This document shows positions 1 through 8,172 of a DNA stretch of 64,000 nucleotides, piece by piece. The notes beneath the pieces are model-generated. The model made no database searches and had not been told where the DNA came from. It saw only the letters and a list, made by a program, of their open reading frames with translations. Origin of the DNA: Mucilaginibacter rubeus. Its GTDB lineage: Bacteria > Bacteroidota > Bacteroidia > Sphingobacteriales > Sphingobacteriaceae. The stretch's first letter is position 1, and each line of letters starts with the position of its first letter. Made by a program: the position numbers and the translations under genes. The stretch spans positions 186,001 through 250,000 of the forward strand of contig NZ_BMKD01000001.1 of the NCBI RefSeq assembly GCF_014643835.1, in the 5' to 3' direction.

Positions 1-5
1 GGGCC

Positions 6-77
6 TGTCAGTCTGAGCCTGTCGAAGACTCGCGCGCAGAGGCCTGCCCGCCATACTTCGACGGGCTCAGTATGACA
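6..77. repeat. Palindromic intergenic repeat, family A, copy 1
   Basis: Two 22-bp arms (6-27 and 56-77) are inverted copies matching at 19 of 22 positions, starting TGTCAGTCTGAGCC and ending CTCAGTATGACA. The 28-bp centre is GC-rich. A near-identical copy lies at 13622-13693, including the centre and the downstream AAGTTGTCAT. It has no coding content and is best read as a REP- or MITE-like intergenic element. Confidence 0.8.
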
Positions 78-91
78 CCCATTTTTTAAGT

Positions 92-164
92 TGTCATAGG
101 TAGCCAGTCGAAGGGTCGCGCGTGGAGGCCTTGCCCACCATGCTTCGACTGGCTATCCATGACA
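92..164. repeat. Palindromic intergenic repeat, family A-like, diverged
   Basis: Arms at 92-113 and 143-164 are inverted copies matching at 20 of 22 positions (left begins TGTCATAGGTAGCC, right ends GGCTATCCATGACA). The centre (GTCGCGCGTGGAGGCCTTGC) resembles the centre of the 6-77 element. The two elements stand in tandem. Confidence 0.75.
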
Positions 165-187
165 TCTATTTTTTCTGAATAGCGAAG

Positions 188-231
188 GATCTTCTTCAAT
201 ATGCAGAACTGCTATACCGGGCAAGAACATG
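188..231. repeat. Partial palindromic repeat, family B
   Basis: This stretch matches the reverse complement of 13727-13770. Both carry GATCTTCTTC, a central ACTGCTATAC and a GGGC..AAGAA end. Here the right arm is degraded, so the hairpin is incomplete. Confidence 0.6.
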
Positions 232-265
232 TTTTGTTATTACCCATAATAAGCTATAGAACCCA

Positions 266-296
266 GACTTACGAAGTTTTCAAAACTTCGTAAGTC
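266..296. terminator. Perfect inverted repeat, likely terminator
   Basis: A 15-bp perfect inverted repeat (266-280 and 282-296; GACTTACGAAGTTTT and its complement around one C) is followed by TTTC. It could terminate a gene lying left of the window. From 297 to about 500 I see only AT-rich sequence with no gene. Confidence 0.5.
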
Positions 297-511
297 TTTC
301 CCCGTTTCACTTATTCACTTTTCAACCTGCCGAATTCCCAAACCCATGGCGATCATTTTTTTAACTTGTCTGGGGAATGCGCGAAGAAATCCCCTTATGT
401 ATTCGTAACTCAAATTATTTGCAATTAACTGTTAATCGATTAAAAAAATATAACGATTATTGGCGCGTGATAATTGCAGCTTGATATGTGTTTACTGACA
501 TGGCTGTGTCA

Positions 512-676
512 GTGTTCAATTTTTAAAAAGAAAGTGTTCAACGAAATAAGCTGTTAAATGTTATTTTATTGATTATTAGCGTTTTAGTTATTTTGCTGTG
601 ATATTTTGAACACTTAAGTGCTTGATTATCAATATTGGCTTTTTTTGAAGTGTTCAACCTTTCTAAAATTGAACAC
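512..676. promoter_or_regulatory. Cluster of five GTGTTCAA sites upstream of uxuA
   Basis: The octamer GTGTTCAA occurs on the + strand at 512-519, 534-541 and 650-657, and as TTGAACAC at 606-613 and 669-676. The last two copies form a perfect inverted repeat with an 11-bp spacer (650-676). The copy at 606 is the left half of a near-palindrome centred on CACTTAAGTG. The cluster ends 35 bp before the uxuA start codon, which suggests a multi-site operator for an unidentified regulator. Confidence 0.5.
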
Positions 677-711
677 CCTGTTTTTGAATATTAAATCTAC
701 TACTATATAAA

Positions 712-1905
712 ATGAGTGATACCAATACAAGCAATACCTTCAGCATGATCAATACCATGCGCTGGTATGGCCCTAATGACCCTGTAAGTTTGGCCGATAT
801 CAGGCAGGCGGGTTGTACAGGCGTAGTAAGCGCACTGCACCAGGTACCCAACGGCCAGGTATGGACAGTTGAGGCCATTAACGAGCGCAAGGCGATCATT
901 GAAGCTGCCGGGCTTACCTGGGACGTAGTTGAAAGCGTACCCGTGCATGAAGCCATCAAAACCCAAACCGGCGACTACCTGCAATACATCGAAAACTATA
1001 AACAAAGCCTGCAAAACCTGGCCGCCTGCGGGATCCATATCGTTACCTATAACTTTATGCCCGTGCTGGACTGGACACGTACTGATCTGGCTTTTACTGT
1101 TGAAGATGGTTCAAAAGCCCTGCGTTTTGAAAAAGCCGCTTTTATTGCCTTCGATGTATTTATGCTGAAAAGGGAAGGTGCCGAACAGGAATATACTGCC
1201 GATGAGCTTACCCGCGCCAAAGCCCGTTTTGATGGCATGAGCGATGATGACAAGCAACTGCTGCAGCGCAATATCATAGCTGGCTTACCAGGCAGTGAAG
1301 AAAGCTTTACGCTGGATAAATTCAGGGATGCCCTTGCTGCTTATGACGGCATTGATGCGGAAAGGCTGAGGCAAAACCTGATCTTCTTCCTACAGCAGGT
1401 TATCCCGGTTGCCGATGCCAATAATATAAAAATGGTTATCCACCCGGACGATCCGCCGTACGCCATTTTGGGCCTGCCAAGGGTAGTGAGCACCGCCGAA
1501 CATATCAACGCGCTTATTGAGGCTGTGCCTTCATTAAACAATGGTTTATGCTTCTGCACAGGTTCATACGGTGTAAGGCCGGATAATGACCTGCCGGCCA
1601 TGGTAAAACAATTTGGCGACAGGATCAATTTCATTCACCTGCGCAGCACCCGCCGCAATGAGTTTGGCGATTTTTATGAGGATAACCACCTGGAAGGTGA
1701 TGTGGATATGTACGCCGTGGTAAAAGAGTTGGTACAGGTAATGAAGCAACGTAAATTAAGTATCCCTATGCGCCCCGATCATGGTCACCAGATGCTTGAC
1801 GACCTTAAAAAGAAAACTAATCCCGGTTATTCGGCCATTGGCAGGCTTCGCGGTCTTGCCGAATTAAGAGGGCTTGAGCTGGGTATTATCCGCTCAATGG
1901 AATAG
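712..1905 (+). CDS. uxuA: Mannonate dehydratase
   Basis: The 397-residue product matches UxuA in length (E. coli about 394) and in motifs. UxuA dehydrates D-mannonate to 2-keto-3-deoxy-D-gluconate in the cytoplasmic hexuronate pathway (metal-dependent, TIM barrel). Visible family signatures are the N-terminal [10 protein letters not shown] stretch, HPDDPP near residue 245, the cysteine-containing CFCTGS segment near 280, HLRSTRR near 311 and RPDHGHQML near 350. The ATG at 712 fits the family N-terminus (MxxTMRWYG soon after). It is monocistronic here: a terminator follows and no uxuB or hexuronate isomerase lies in the window. The preceding 200 bp carries a repeated regulatory motif, so expression is probably induced by uronates, but the regulator is not visible. 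Confidence 0.96.
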   Translation: MSDTNTSNTFSMINTMRWYGPNDPVSLADIRQAGCTGVVSALHQVPNGQVWTVEAINERKAIIEAAGLTWDVVESVPVHEAIKTQTGDYLQYIENYKQSLQNLAACGIHIVTYNFMPVLDWTRTDLAFTVEDGSKALRFEKAAFIAFDVFMLKREGAEQEYTADELTRAKARFDGMSDDDKQLLQRNIIAGLPGSEESFTLDKFRDALAAYDGIDAERLRQNLIFFLQQVIPVADANNIKMVIHPDDPPYAILGLPRVVSTAEHINALIEAVPSLNNGLCFCTGSYGVRPDNDLPAMVKQFGDRINFIHLRSTRRNEFGDFYEDNHLEGDVDMYAVVKELVQVMKQRKLSIPMRPDHGHQMLDDLKKKTNPGYSAIGRLRGLAELRGLELGIIRSME

Positions 1906-1934
1906 TGATCTTTATTGCTCCGAAAATAAAAACA

Positions 1935-1963
1935 AAAGGCCTTTGCGGAGAGCGAAGGCCTTT
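1935..1963. terminator. Bidirectional terminator between uxuA and the SnoaL-like gene
   Basis: A 12-bp stem with one mismatch (AAAGGCCTTTGC and GCGAAGGCCTTT, loop of 5) sits between two convergent genes. Short T/A stretches flank both sides, so it can serve both strands. Confidence 0.75.
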
Positions 1964-1988
1964 GTCATTTATTATTGGTTAGGTGCGC

Positions 1989-2351
1989 TTAGCCCATATT
2001 ATAAAAAAACTGCTCGGCTATAATTTTTCCGTCTTTCACTTCATAAACCGCAATTTCATTCATTGGCATACGGCCGCCTTCTTTATAGGTAACATCCATA
2101 TCCATGGTTACCGCGAAAAAATTACCGGTAACAATCGGGTCAGATACCTCGCCGCTGTGAATCTCCTGAACCGAGGCATACCAATATTCTGTTTTGCCTT
2201 TAACTGCCTCTTTACCTTCAGTAAGCTCCATTGGCGAACCTTTTGGCTCCCGGCTCACAATATTATCTGCATAAAGCTCATCAATAGCCTGGGTATGTTT
2301 GCCTTCACGGCAATACTGAACTAATTTTTCTGCTACTTCGGTGGTGGTCAT
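1989..2351 (-). CDS. SnoaL-like / NTF2-fold protein
   Basis: The 120-residue protein has the shape of the SnoaL/NTF2-like family: an N-terminal helix (VAEKLVQYCREGKHTQAID), the EPKG turn, then strands such as NFFAVTMDMDVTYKEGG and a terminal KDGKIIAEQFFY strand. Small proteins of this fold act as isomerases, hydrolases or ligand binders. The substrate cannot be told from sequence. There is no signal peptide, so it is probably cytoplasmic. It stands alone, convergent with uxuA and divergent from the sigma-factor operon. Confidence 0.75.
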   Translation of the reverse strand: MTTTEVAEKLVQYCREGKHTQAIDELYADNIVSREPKGSPMELTEGKEAVKGKTEYWYASVQEIHSGEVSDPIVTGNFFAVTMDMDVTYKEGGRMPMNEIAVYEVKDGKIIAEQFFYNMG

Positions 2352-2532
2352 GATCTTATGGTTTTAATTGTTTATATAAAGTTAGTTAATAACACTTCAA
2401 ACCAATTGCCTGTTTGGTTTAAATTTCTGTTAAGTTTGATCTGCAATTGCATCTTCCGAAAAAAAATAAAATTTTCTGTAACCATTTTACGCCGCCGAAG
2501 TACTTAAGGTATATTACATAATTACAAACTGA

Positions 2533-3081
2533 TTGAACACGCTTACAGACAATGCCATTATGCTAAAGGTGAAAGCCGGCGACCTTGACAGGATGGGTAT
2601 GCTCTTTGAACGCTACAATCGGCAGTTGTACGGTTTTCTGTTCCACATGACCTACCAGCGCGAACTAAGCGAGGACATGGTACAGCAGGTGTTTTATAAG
2701 ATGCTCAAGTACCGGCACACCTTTACCGGCACCGGCGAATATATCCACTGGATGTACTCTATCGCCCGCAATGTGTTAAAAGATCACTGGCGAAAAAACA
2801 AACAGCAGGTACAGCATGAGGGTGTGGAAGCAGCCGAAACCATAGCCGGGGGCTTGGTACCTGACGAAGCTTTTGAAAAAAAGCAAGCCAAAGCCGAACT
2901 GCACCGGGCCATGGAAAAACTAAGTGAAAGCCAGCGGGAAATTTTGGCCCTGAGCCGTTTCCAGGAACTAAAGTGCCAGGAAATAGCCGAGATACTGGGT
3001 ATGACCGAAGGTACGGTAAAAGTGCGCATCCACCGCGCTATGCAGGAGCTTAAAAGTATTTATGTAAAAATGGAACGATAA
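2533..3081 (+). CDS. ECF RNA polymerase sigma factor (sigma-70 family)
   Basis: The 182-residue protein has sigma region 2 (about residues 10-80, with MGMLFERYNRQLYGFLFHMT and EDMVQQVFYKML) and region 4 (about 120-175, with SESQREILALSRFQELKCQE and a C-terminal helix-turn-helix). It would direct RNA polymerase to envelope or stress promoters. The start used is TTG at 2533; an in-frame ATG at 2557 is possible, but the residues in between look like a normal family N-terminus. It begins a four-gene operon with an anti-sigma factor and two DUF4097 proteins (gaps of 12, 14 and 11 bp), so autoregulation is likely. No STN-type TonB receptor is attached, unlike the other two sigma genes in the window. 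Confidence 0.9.
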   Translation: MNTLTDNAIMLKVKAGDLDRMGMLFERYNRQLYGFLFHMTYQRELSEDMVQQVFYKMLKYRHTFTGTGEYIHWMYSIARNVLKDHWRKNKQQVQHEGVEAAETIAGGLVPDEAFEKKQAKAELHRAMEKLSESQREILALSRFQELKCQEIAEILGMTEGTVKVRIHRAMQELKSIYVKMER

Positions 3082-3093
3082 AACAGTAATAAG

Positions 3094-3909
3094 ATGAAAT
3101 GTGAGTTATATGAGGAGCTGTTTACCGGTTGGATAAACAAAGAATTAAGTCCTGAAGAAAGTGGGGCTTTAGAGCGCCATATTGCAGGCTGCGCCAATTG
3201 TCGCGAAGAGCTGCAGGGACTTCAGCAAATGTGGGATACAATGGGTCAAATCGAAACGCCCGAACCATCGGCCAATATGGGAGTGAAGTTTTATGCCATG
3301 CTGAATACTTACAAGGAATCGGTGAATGAGCAAAGGAGTTTATGGGCTGATATTAAATACCAGGTAAGCCGGATCTGGGAGTGGCAGCCACGCTGGCCCA
3401 TGGCCTATAACCTGGCAATGGTTGTGATTTTAGTGGGTGCAGGGTACCTGTTTTTCGGTAAAAGCAAAAGTGATGACCAGGATAAACAACTGAAAGCCCT
3501 AAGTTCACAGGTGCATGAGCTTAAACAAACCATGATGCTGGCCCTGCTTGAAAATCCATCAGCCTCCGAGAGGATCAGGGGGGTGAGCTATACCAGCGAG
3601 ATCAAGCATGCGGATAAGCAGGTGATAGATGCTTTACTGGCTACATTGAATAATGACCCAAATGTAAATGTACGCCTGAGCACGCTTGATGCGCTGACAC
3701 ACCTTACCGGTTACCCGGAAGTAAGGGAAGGCCTTATCAAATCAATAGTTGAGCAGGATTCGCCGCTGATGCAACTGGCCATTGCTGATGTCATGCTGAA
3801 ACTGCAGGAAAAACGATCAGTAACATCATTTAAAGAACTGCTGAAGCAAAAAGGCCTTGATAACGGCGTTCGCGATAAAATCAAACAAACGATAACCCAA
3901 CTTATTTAA
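3094..3909 (+). CDS. Zinc-finger anti-sigma factor with HEAT-like C-terminus
   Basis: The 271-residue membrane protein starts with a zf-HC2 zinc finger (HIAGCANC, H-x3-C-x2-C near residue 29), which in this family binds and holds the ECF sigma factor. One membrane segment lies near residues 105-125 (YNLAMVVILVGAGYLFF). The outside part carries a coiled-coil stretch (DDQDKQLKALSSQVHELKQ) and helical repeats resembling HEAT units (NVNVRLSTLDALTHLTG, DSPLMQLAIADVMLKL). It sits directly after its likely sigma partner. The HEAT-like sensor domain is my reading of the repeat pattern. Confidence 0.85.
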   Translation: MKCELYEELFTGWINKELSPEESGALERHIAGCANCREELQGLQQMWDTMGQIETPEPSANMGVKFYAMLNTYKESVNEQRSLWADIKYQVSRIWEWQPRWPMAYNLAMVVILVGAGYLFFGKSKSDDQDKQLKALSSQVHELKQTMMLALLENPSASERIRGVSYTSEIKHADKQVIDALLATLNNDPNVNVRLSTLDALTHLTGYPEVREGLIKSIVEQDSPLMQLAIADVMLKLQEKRSVTSFKELLKQKGLDNGVRDKIKQTITQLI

Positions 3910-3923
3910 AAATAAACCAAATC

Positions 3924-4787
3924 ATGAAAAGATCACTATTGCCTGTTTTAGCAGGTCTGGGGCTTTGCCTTGCCCAAATTTCGGCCCATGCCCAGGATTA
4001 TAAAGAGCATATCAGTAAACAATTCACTTTGCAGGGAGCGGCTTCGGGCACTACGCTGGCTATTTACAATATTTGGGGTTCTATAACCGTGCAGGGATAT
4101 TCAGGCAACCAGGTATCAATTGAGGTAGATGAAACCATTCGGGGCAAAAGCGCCGGTGATGTTGAAACCGGTAAAAAAGAAGTAAAACTGGGATTTGATC
4201 AAAAGGCTGATAGTATTATCGCTTACACGGCCGAACCCTATGATACCCGCCCGCGCCGCAACTGGAACCGGGAGGATCGTCATCATATAGACTATACGGT
4301 AAAATTAGAGTATACTGTTAAAGTGCCCTATGGTATGAACCTGTGCGTATCAACCGTAAACGATGGTAATGTTGAAGTTAAAGATGTATATGGGGCATTA
4401 AAAGTAAACAATGTAAACGGCGGCATAACCATTGCCAATGCCAAAGGTACAACCAGTGCACATACCATTAACGGGCCGCTTAATGTAACTTACCTGTCGG
4501 TACCACCGGACGCCTCAAGTTACTATACACTTAATGGTAAACTCGAAGTAACTTACCCCGGTAATCTGGCCGCGGATCTGGAATTTAAAAGCATGAATGG
4601 TCAATTTTATACCGATTTTCCAGATGCTGAGATTTTGCCTACAAGAGTAAGTAAAACCGAATCAAAAAGCGGCAGCAGCACTACTTACAAGCTTAGTAAA
4701 AATAATGGCGTGCGAATAGGGGCGGGCGGAAAGCTATTTAAGTTTGAAACACTTAACGGCAATATTTATATCAAAAAACAACAATAA
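3924..4787 (+). CDS. Secreted DUF4097 beta-helix/adhesin-like protein
   Basis: The 287-residue protein has a clear signal peptide (residues 1-23, ending SAHAQD). The rest is repetitive beta structure with recurring LxVSTVNDGNVEV, LKVNNVNGGITI, AHTINGPLNV and YTLNGKLEV units, the DUF4097/DUF4098 pattern. These proteins lie in the periplasm or at the cell surface. Their function is not established, although they are often co-transcribed with an ECF sigma/anti-sigma pair, as here. A paralogue follows immediately. Confidence 0.82.
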   Translation: MKRSLLPVLAGLGLCLAQISAHAQDYKEHISKQFTLQGAASGTTLAIYNIWGSITVQGYSGNQVSIEVDETIRGKSAGDVETGKKEVKLGFDQKADSIIAYTAEPYDTRPRRNWNREDRHHIDYTVKLEYTVKVPYGMNLCVSTVNDGNVEVKDVYGALKVNNVNGGITIANAKGTTSAHTINGPLNVTYLSVPPDASSYYTLNGKLEVTYPGNLAADLEFKSMNGQFYTDFPDAEILPTRVSKTESKSGSSTTYKLSKNNGVRIGAGGKLFKFETLNGNIYIKKQQ

Positions 4788-4798
4788 AAAATAACAAC

Positions 4799-5623
4799 AT
4801 GAAAACGATAAGATTTACAGGTATATTACTACTAACTGCGCTGTTAAGCACGAGGCTTTGGGCGCAGGATGGAGAAAAAGGGCAGTTGGTTGTGCCGTTA
4901 AGTGATCCGGGAAAGCCATATAAACTGGAAGTAGGACTGATCAATGGTTCTATAACCATAACAGGGTATGAAGGCAAGGATATTATTATTGATGCCCAGG
5001 GCGAAGAAAGAAAACACCATGAAAAGGAAGCGGCCCCGGGCGGAATGAGGCGTTTATCGGCTGGAAGCAACCTGGATGTTCAGGCCCAGGAAAACAATAA
5101 CCAGGTAAACGTTCATGGCAGCCCTAATAAAACTACTAATTTGACTATTAAAGTGCCCATGAATAGTACCAGCGTTAAATTATCCACAGTAAATAATGGT
5201 AACATCAATGCCAGCAATCTGAGCGGTGACCTGGAAATACGGAATGTTAACGGCTATATCAAACTAAACAATATATCAGGATCTGTTGTGGCCAATACGG
5301 TTAACGGCAATGTCGAGGTCACCTTTAAAAGCATTGATGCAAAAGCGGCCATGGCATTTTCAACGCTCAACGGTAAGGTTGATGTTACGTTCCCGGCAAG
5401 CCTTAAGGCCAATGTAAAGTTAAAATCAGACCAGGGTGATATATTTACCGATTTTGATGTGGTAACCGAACAACGCAAACCGGTTGTTACAAAAAATAAC
5501 GGTGAAAAAGGAATGTACAGCCTGAAAATGGAGGATTGGGTTTACGGGAAGATAGCTGGTGGCGGTCCCGAATTATTGATGAAAACCACCTTCGGCAGTC
5601 TTTATATCCGCAAGGCAAAATAA
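4799..5623 (+). CDS. Secreted DUF4097 beta-helix/adhesin-like protein, paralogue
   Basis: The 274-residue protein has a signal peptide (1-22, ending RLWAQD) and the same repeating strand pattern as its upstream neighbour (VKLSTVNNGNINA, LEIRNVNGYIKL, VVANTVNGNVEV, AFSTLNGKVDV). Both end in a SLYIRK or NIYIKK strand. It is the last gene of the sigma/anti-sigma operon. The pair is probably the operon's effector, placed in the envelope; this is inferred from context only. Confidence 0.82.
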   Translation: MKTIRFTGILLLTALLSTRLWAQDGEKGQLVVPLSDPGKPYKLEVGLINGSITITGYEGKDIIIDAQGEERKHHEKEAAPGGMRRLSAGSNLDVQAQENNNQVNVHGSPNKTTNLTIKVPMNSTSVKLSTVNNGNINASNLSGDLEIRNVNGYIKLNNISGSVVANTVNGNVEVTFKSIDAKAAMAFSTLNGKVDVTFPASLKANVKLKSDQGDIFTDFDVVTEQRKPVVTKNNGEKGMYSLKMEDWVYGKIAGGGPELLMKTTFGSLYIRKAK

Positions 5624-5648
5624 TTAAGCGGCGTTTAATAAGTTTTAA

Positions 5649-5721
5649 CCAGGCATTACAATATTGGGGAACTATGGGTAAATTTATCAGCAAATTTCAC
5701 CAGTTAAATGGTAATGCCTGG
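5649..5721 (+). terminator. Long-loop inverted repeat after the sigma operon
   Basis: Perfect 11-bp arms CCAGGCATTAC (5649-5659) and GTAATGCCTGG (5711-5721) enclose 51 bp just after the second DUF4097 gene. It may end the operon transcript or stabilise its 3' end. No strong T-run follows. Confidence 0.45.
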
Positions 5722-6077
5722 CTTTAAGAGCATTGATAAAAGAAAATGAAGCAGTAAATTGTCAAGCGGTACCCCATACTATATCGATTCTTTGAATAGC
5801 ATCGATTCACAGGCATAACACTCGCGTATATGTGAGCAGCTAAATAAAAGTAAGTGATTGATTATGAGTTGAAATAATAATTCGGACGCTAAAGAGGCTT
5901 GAATGGGAGTAATCCAATACAATTGGCTACACAATTAGTGTGAAAAAGCATTCCGGGATAAGATCCGGAACGCTTTTTTTGTAAATAAGCCTTTAACAGA
6001 TGGTTAAGCAATAGGCTAAACCATTTTTGTGCACTATATTTGCTGACTGGTTACCTATTGCAATTACTTGGTAGAGT
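5722..6077 (+). other. Gene-free leader region with internal terminator hairpin
   Basis: No convincing ORF is present in 5722-6077. A strong intrinsic terminator lies at 5943-5979 (AAAAAGC-A-TTCCGG, loop, CCGGAA-C-GCTTTTT, then a T-run). Because the preceding DUF4097 operon already has its own hairpin, this second terminator could end a small RNA from 5722-5942. It also lies upstream of the RRM gene, where it could act as a leader attenuator. Neither role is proven. Confidence 0.45.
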
Positions 6078-6488
6078 ATGATTAAGCTTTTTATCGTGGG
6101 TTTTCCGCGGGACATGGAAGAAATTGAACTTGTTGAACTGTTCAGTGCTTATGGCACGGTAAGTACCGTGCGGATAATTACCGATAAAGACAGCGGCATT
6201 AGTAAAGGTTATGGTTTTTTAGAAATGACTGATGAGGCAGGCGCTCAACGTGCAATTGACGCTATGAATGGTGCTACTATCGATGAGCGTGAGATAAGCG
6301 TGAGGATAGCAGAACAAAAGCACCAGCCGCAACAAAAGCAGCAATTTTCAAAACCTAAGCCGGGTTTTAACAAAGTAAAGCCACAAGGTTACAACAAACC
6401 CCGCTTTCCGCGCGAAAATAACCGCTATGAGCAGCAGGACGCTGCGGCTCCGGTAAGAGCAAAACGCCCGCGCAGGCAGCAGCCATAA
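6078..6488 (+). CDS. RRM-type RNA-binding protein
   Basis: The 136-residue protein is one RRM domain (residues 1-78) plus a basic, low-complexity tail. RNP2 (LFIVGF, residues 4-9) and RNP1 (KGYGFLEM, about 44-51) are intact, with the aromatic residues used for RNA stacking. The tail is rich in Q, K, P and R (QQKQQFSKPKPGF, KRPRRQQP), like glycine/arginine-rich bacterial cold-shock RRM proteins. It probably binds single-stranded RNA in the cytoplasm. The gene is monocistronic and preceded by an unusual leader with a hairpin. Confidence 0.88.
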   Translation: MIKLFIVGFPRDMEEIELVELFSAYGTVSTVRIITDKDSGISKGYGFLEMTDEAGAQRAIDAMNGATIDEREISVRIAEQKHQPQQKQQFSKPKPGFNKVKPQGYNKPRFPRENNRYEQQDAAAPVRAKRPRRQQP

Positions 6489-6576
6489 ACTTTTTCGAAA
6501 AGCTTAAAGCAAAATGCTCGAGGCTAAAGGTTAATAAATTGATTTTTTAATTAGCAGCAGCCTTAGCCCATTGATT

Positions 6577-7920
6577 TCAGGAAGTATAAAGCTCGTTTGC
6601 TAAAAACTGGTTCCTGAATTTCCCATGCGGATCGTATTCGGCTACCAGAACTTTAAAAGCATCCATCTTTTCGTAACGTGCCGCTAATGTTTTAGCAGGA
6701 ATAGTGAAGATTTTACCCCAGTGCGGCCTTGCCTTAAACGGAGAAAGTTCCCGTTCAATTTGTGGGAGCAGTTTCATTACTGCTTCCGTTTCCTGTTTCC
6801 AGGTGAAATGGATAGCCACCGATTTCTGATTGTGCGCAGGGCTCATCCACAGGTCATCAGCGGCAATGGTGCGGATCTCGGTAATAAAAAGGTGCGGGCC
6901 AATCTGCTTCCCTAATCGCGCCACAGCTTCAATAGCTTCAACTGCATGATCAAAAGGCACAAAAAACTCTGATTGCAACTCCTTTCCGCTGCTTGGTGTA
7001 AAGCCCATTTTAAAATGCGGCAACCGCTCATACCATGGCCCCGGAACGCCCATTTGCTCGGTGCAGTTTTCGGCAGAGAGCCCTATGATAGGATGCAGGT
7101 TTTTTGTAGCTGCTTTTGCTCCGTAAAATTCCTTCAGGTTTTCGTCTTTATCTGTACCTATCCGGCTTTTTATCCAAACCTCATTAATATGGTCGCTTTG
7201 CCAGTCGGTAAAAAGGCTAACACTATACCCGGCCGAAACAATCTTTTCAAAATGCTGCTTTAGTTCGCTCATAGGCAAGCCGGTAAATACATATTGCTTC
7301 ATCATATAAGTTGGCTGTATTTGCAGCGTAACTTTAGTAATTACACCCAATGCCCCAAGGCCGACTACAGCAGCGTTTAGCTTAGCTGCATCTTTGGTTT
7401 TCGAAAGATGTACAATATTGCCATCGGCTTTAACAATTTCCAGCCCCACTACTGCGCTTGATAGGTTACCGTTTTTTACGCCCGAGCCATGTGTTGCTGT
7501 TGTAATTGAGCCTGCTACTGATATATGGGGCAACGAGGCAAGGTTATGCAGCGCAAAGCCCTCTTTATCAAGATGCGGGGCAAGCTCGCCGTATTTTATA
7601 CCTCCTTCAACCGTAACCGTATGATTTTGCTTGTCGATGGATACCACTTTGTTCAGGTTGCGCGTGGAGAGCAGGTTATCTTTACTATCGGCAATGGTAT
7701 TAAAGCAATGTCTGGTTCCCAATGCTTTTATTTTATCGTGCTTATTAATGAGCTGCTGTACCTCTTCAACCGATTTTGGGTAAAATACATTGCCTGTGCT
7801 GTAAGTTAAATTACCCGACCAGTTTTGCAGACGGGGTTGTTGCGCGAATGATTCGAATGATGATAATAAGGGAGACGCCATCAAGGTAGTACTTAATTGA
7901 ATGAAAGTTTTTCTTTTCAT
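6577..7920 (-). CDS. FAD-linked alditol/xylitol oxidase-like protein (exported)
   Basis: The 447-residue protein has a VAO-type FAD-binding domain followed by an ALO-type substrate domain. It closely follows the pattern I know from Streptomyces alditol oxidase: NWSGNLTY, GTRHCFN with the probable FAD-linking His71, NLASLPHISVAGSITTATHGSG, NCTEQMGVPGPWYERLPHF, EIRTIAADDLWMSP and ARPHWGKIF. That family oxidises the terminal carbinol of xylitol, sorbitol and similar polyols with O2, giving an aldose and H2O2. An N-terminal signal (KRKTFIQLSTTLMASPLLSS, then FAQ) suggests export. The motif resembles a Tat signal but lacks a clear RR. The gene is alone, divergent from the CBM9/symporter pair. Confidence 0.85.
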   Translation of the reverse strand: MKRKTFIQLSTTLMASPLLSSFESFAQQPRLQNWSGNLTYSTGNVFYPKSVEEVQQLINKHDKIKALGTRHCFNTIADSKDNLLSTRNLNKVVSIDKQNHTVTVEGGIKYGELAPHLDKEGFALHNLASLPHISVAGSITTATHGSGVKNGNLSSAVVGLEIVKADGNIVHLSKTKDAAKLNAAVVGLGALGVITKVTLQIQPTYMMKQYVFTGLPMSELKQHFEKIVSAGYSVSLFTDWQSDHINEVWIKSRIGTDKDENLKEFYGAKAATKNLHPIIGLSAENCTEQMGVPGPWYERLPHFKMGFTPSSGKELQSEFFVPFDHAVEAIEAVARLGKQIGPHLFITEIRTIAADDLWMSPAHNQKSVAIHFTWKQETEAVMKLLPQIERELSPFKARPHWGKIFTIPAKTLAARYEKMDAFKVLVAEYDPHGKFRNQFLANELYTS

Positions 7921-8172
7921 AACAAATTGGTTAGTACAAGGTAGCTAATTATTAAGCAGAACTGAAAGAGAAATTGCAGGTGGTTCTCCGGTAAGTACAA
8001 GGATTGAAAAGTTTTTATATTTTTTTAATAAGTAAATAGAGATTATTAAATAATTTATAAACTTTTTATTTATTTTGGTAGAAAAATTAACATTAGCATA
8101 TTAATTCTGCATGAATCATTGATTTGGGATGCGCTTTTGGTAAATTAAAACTTAACATTTTATAAAATAACA

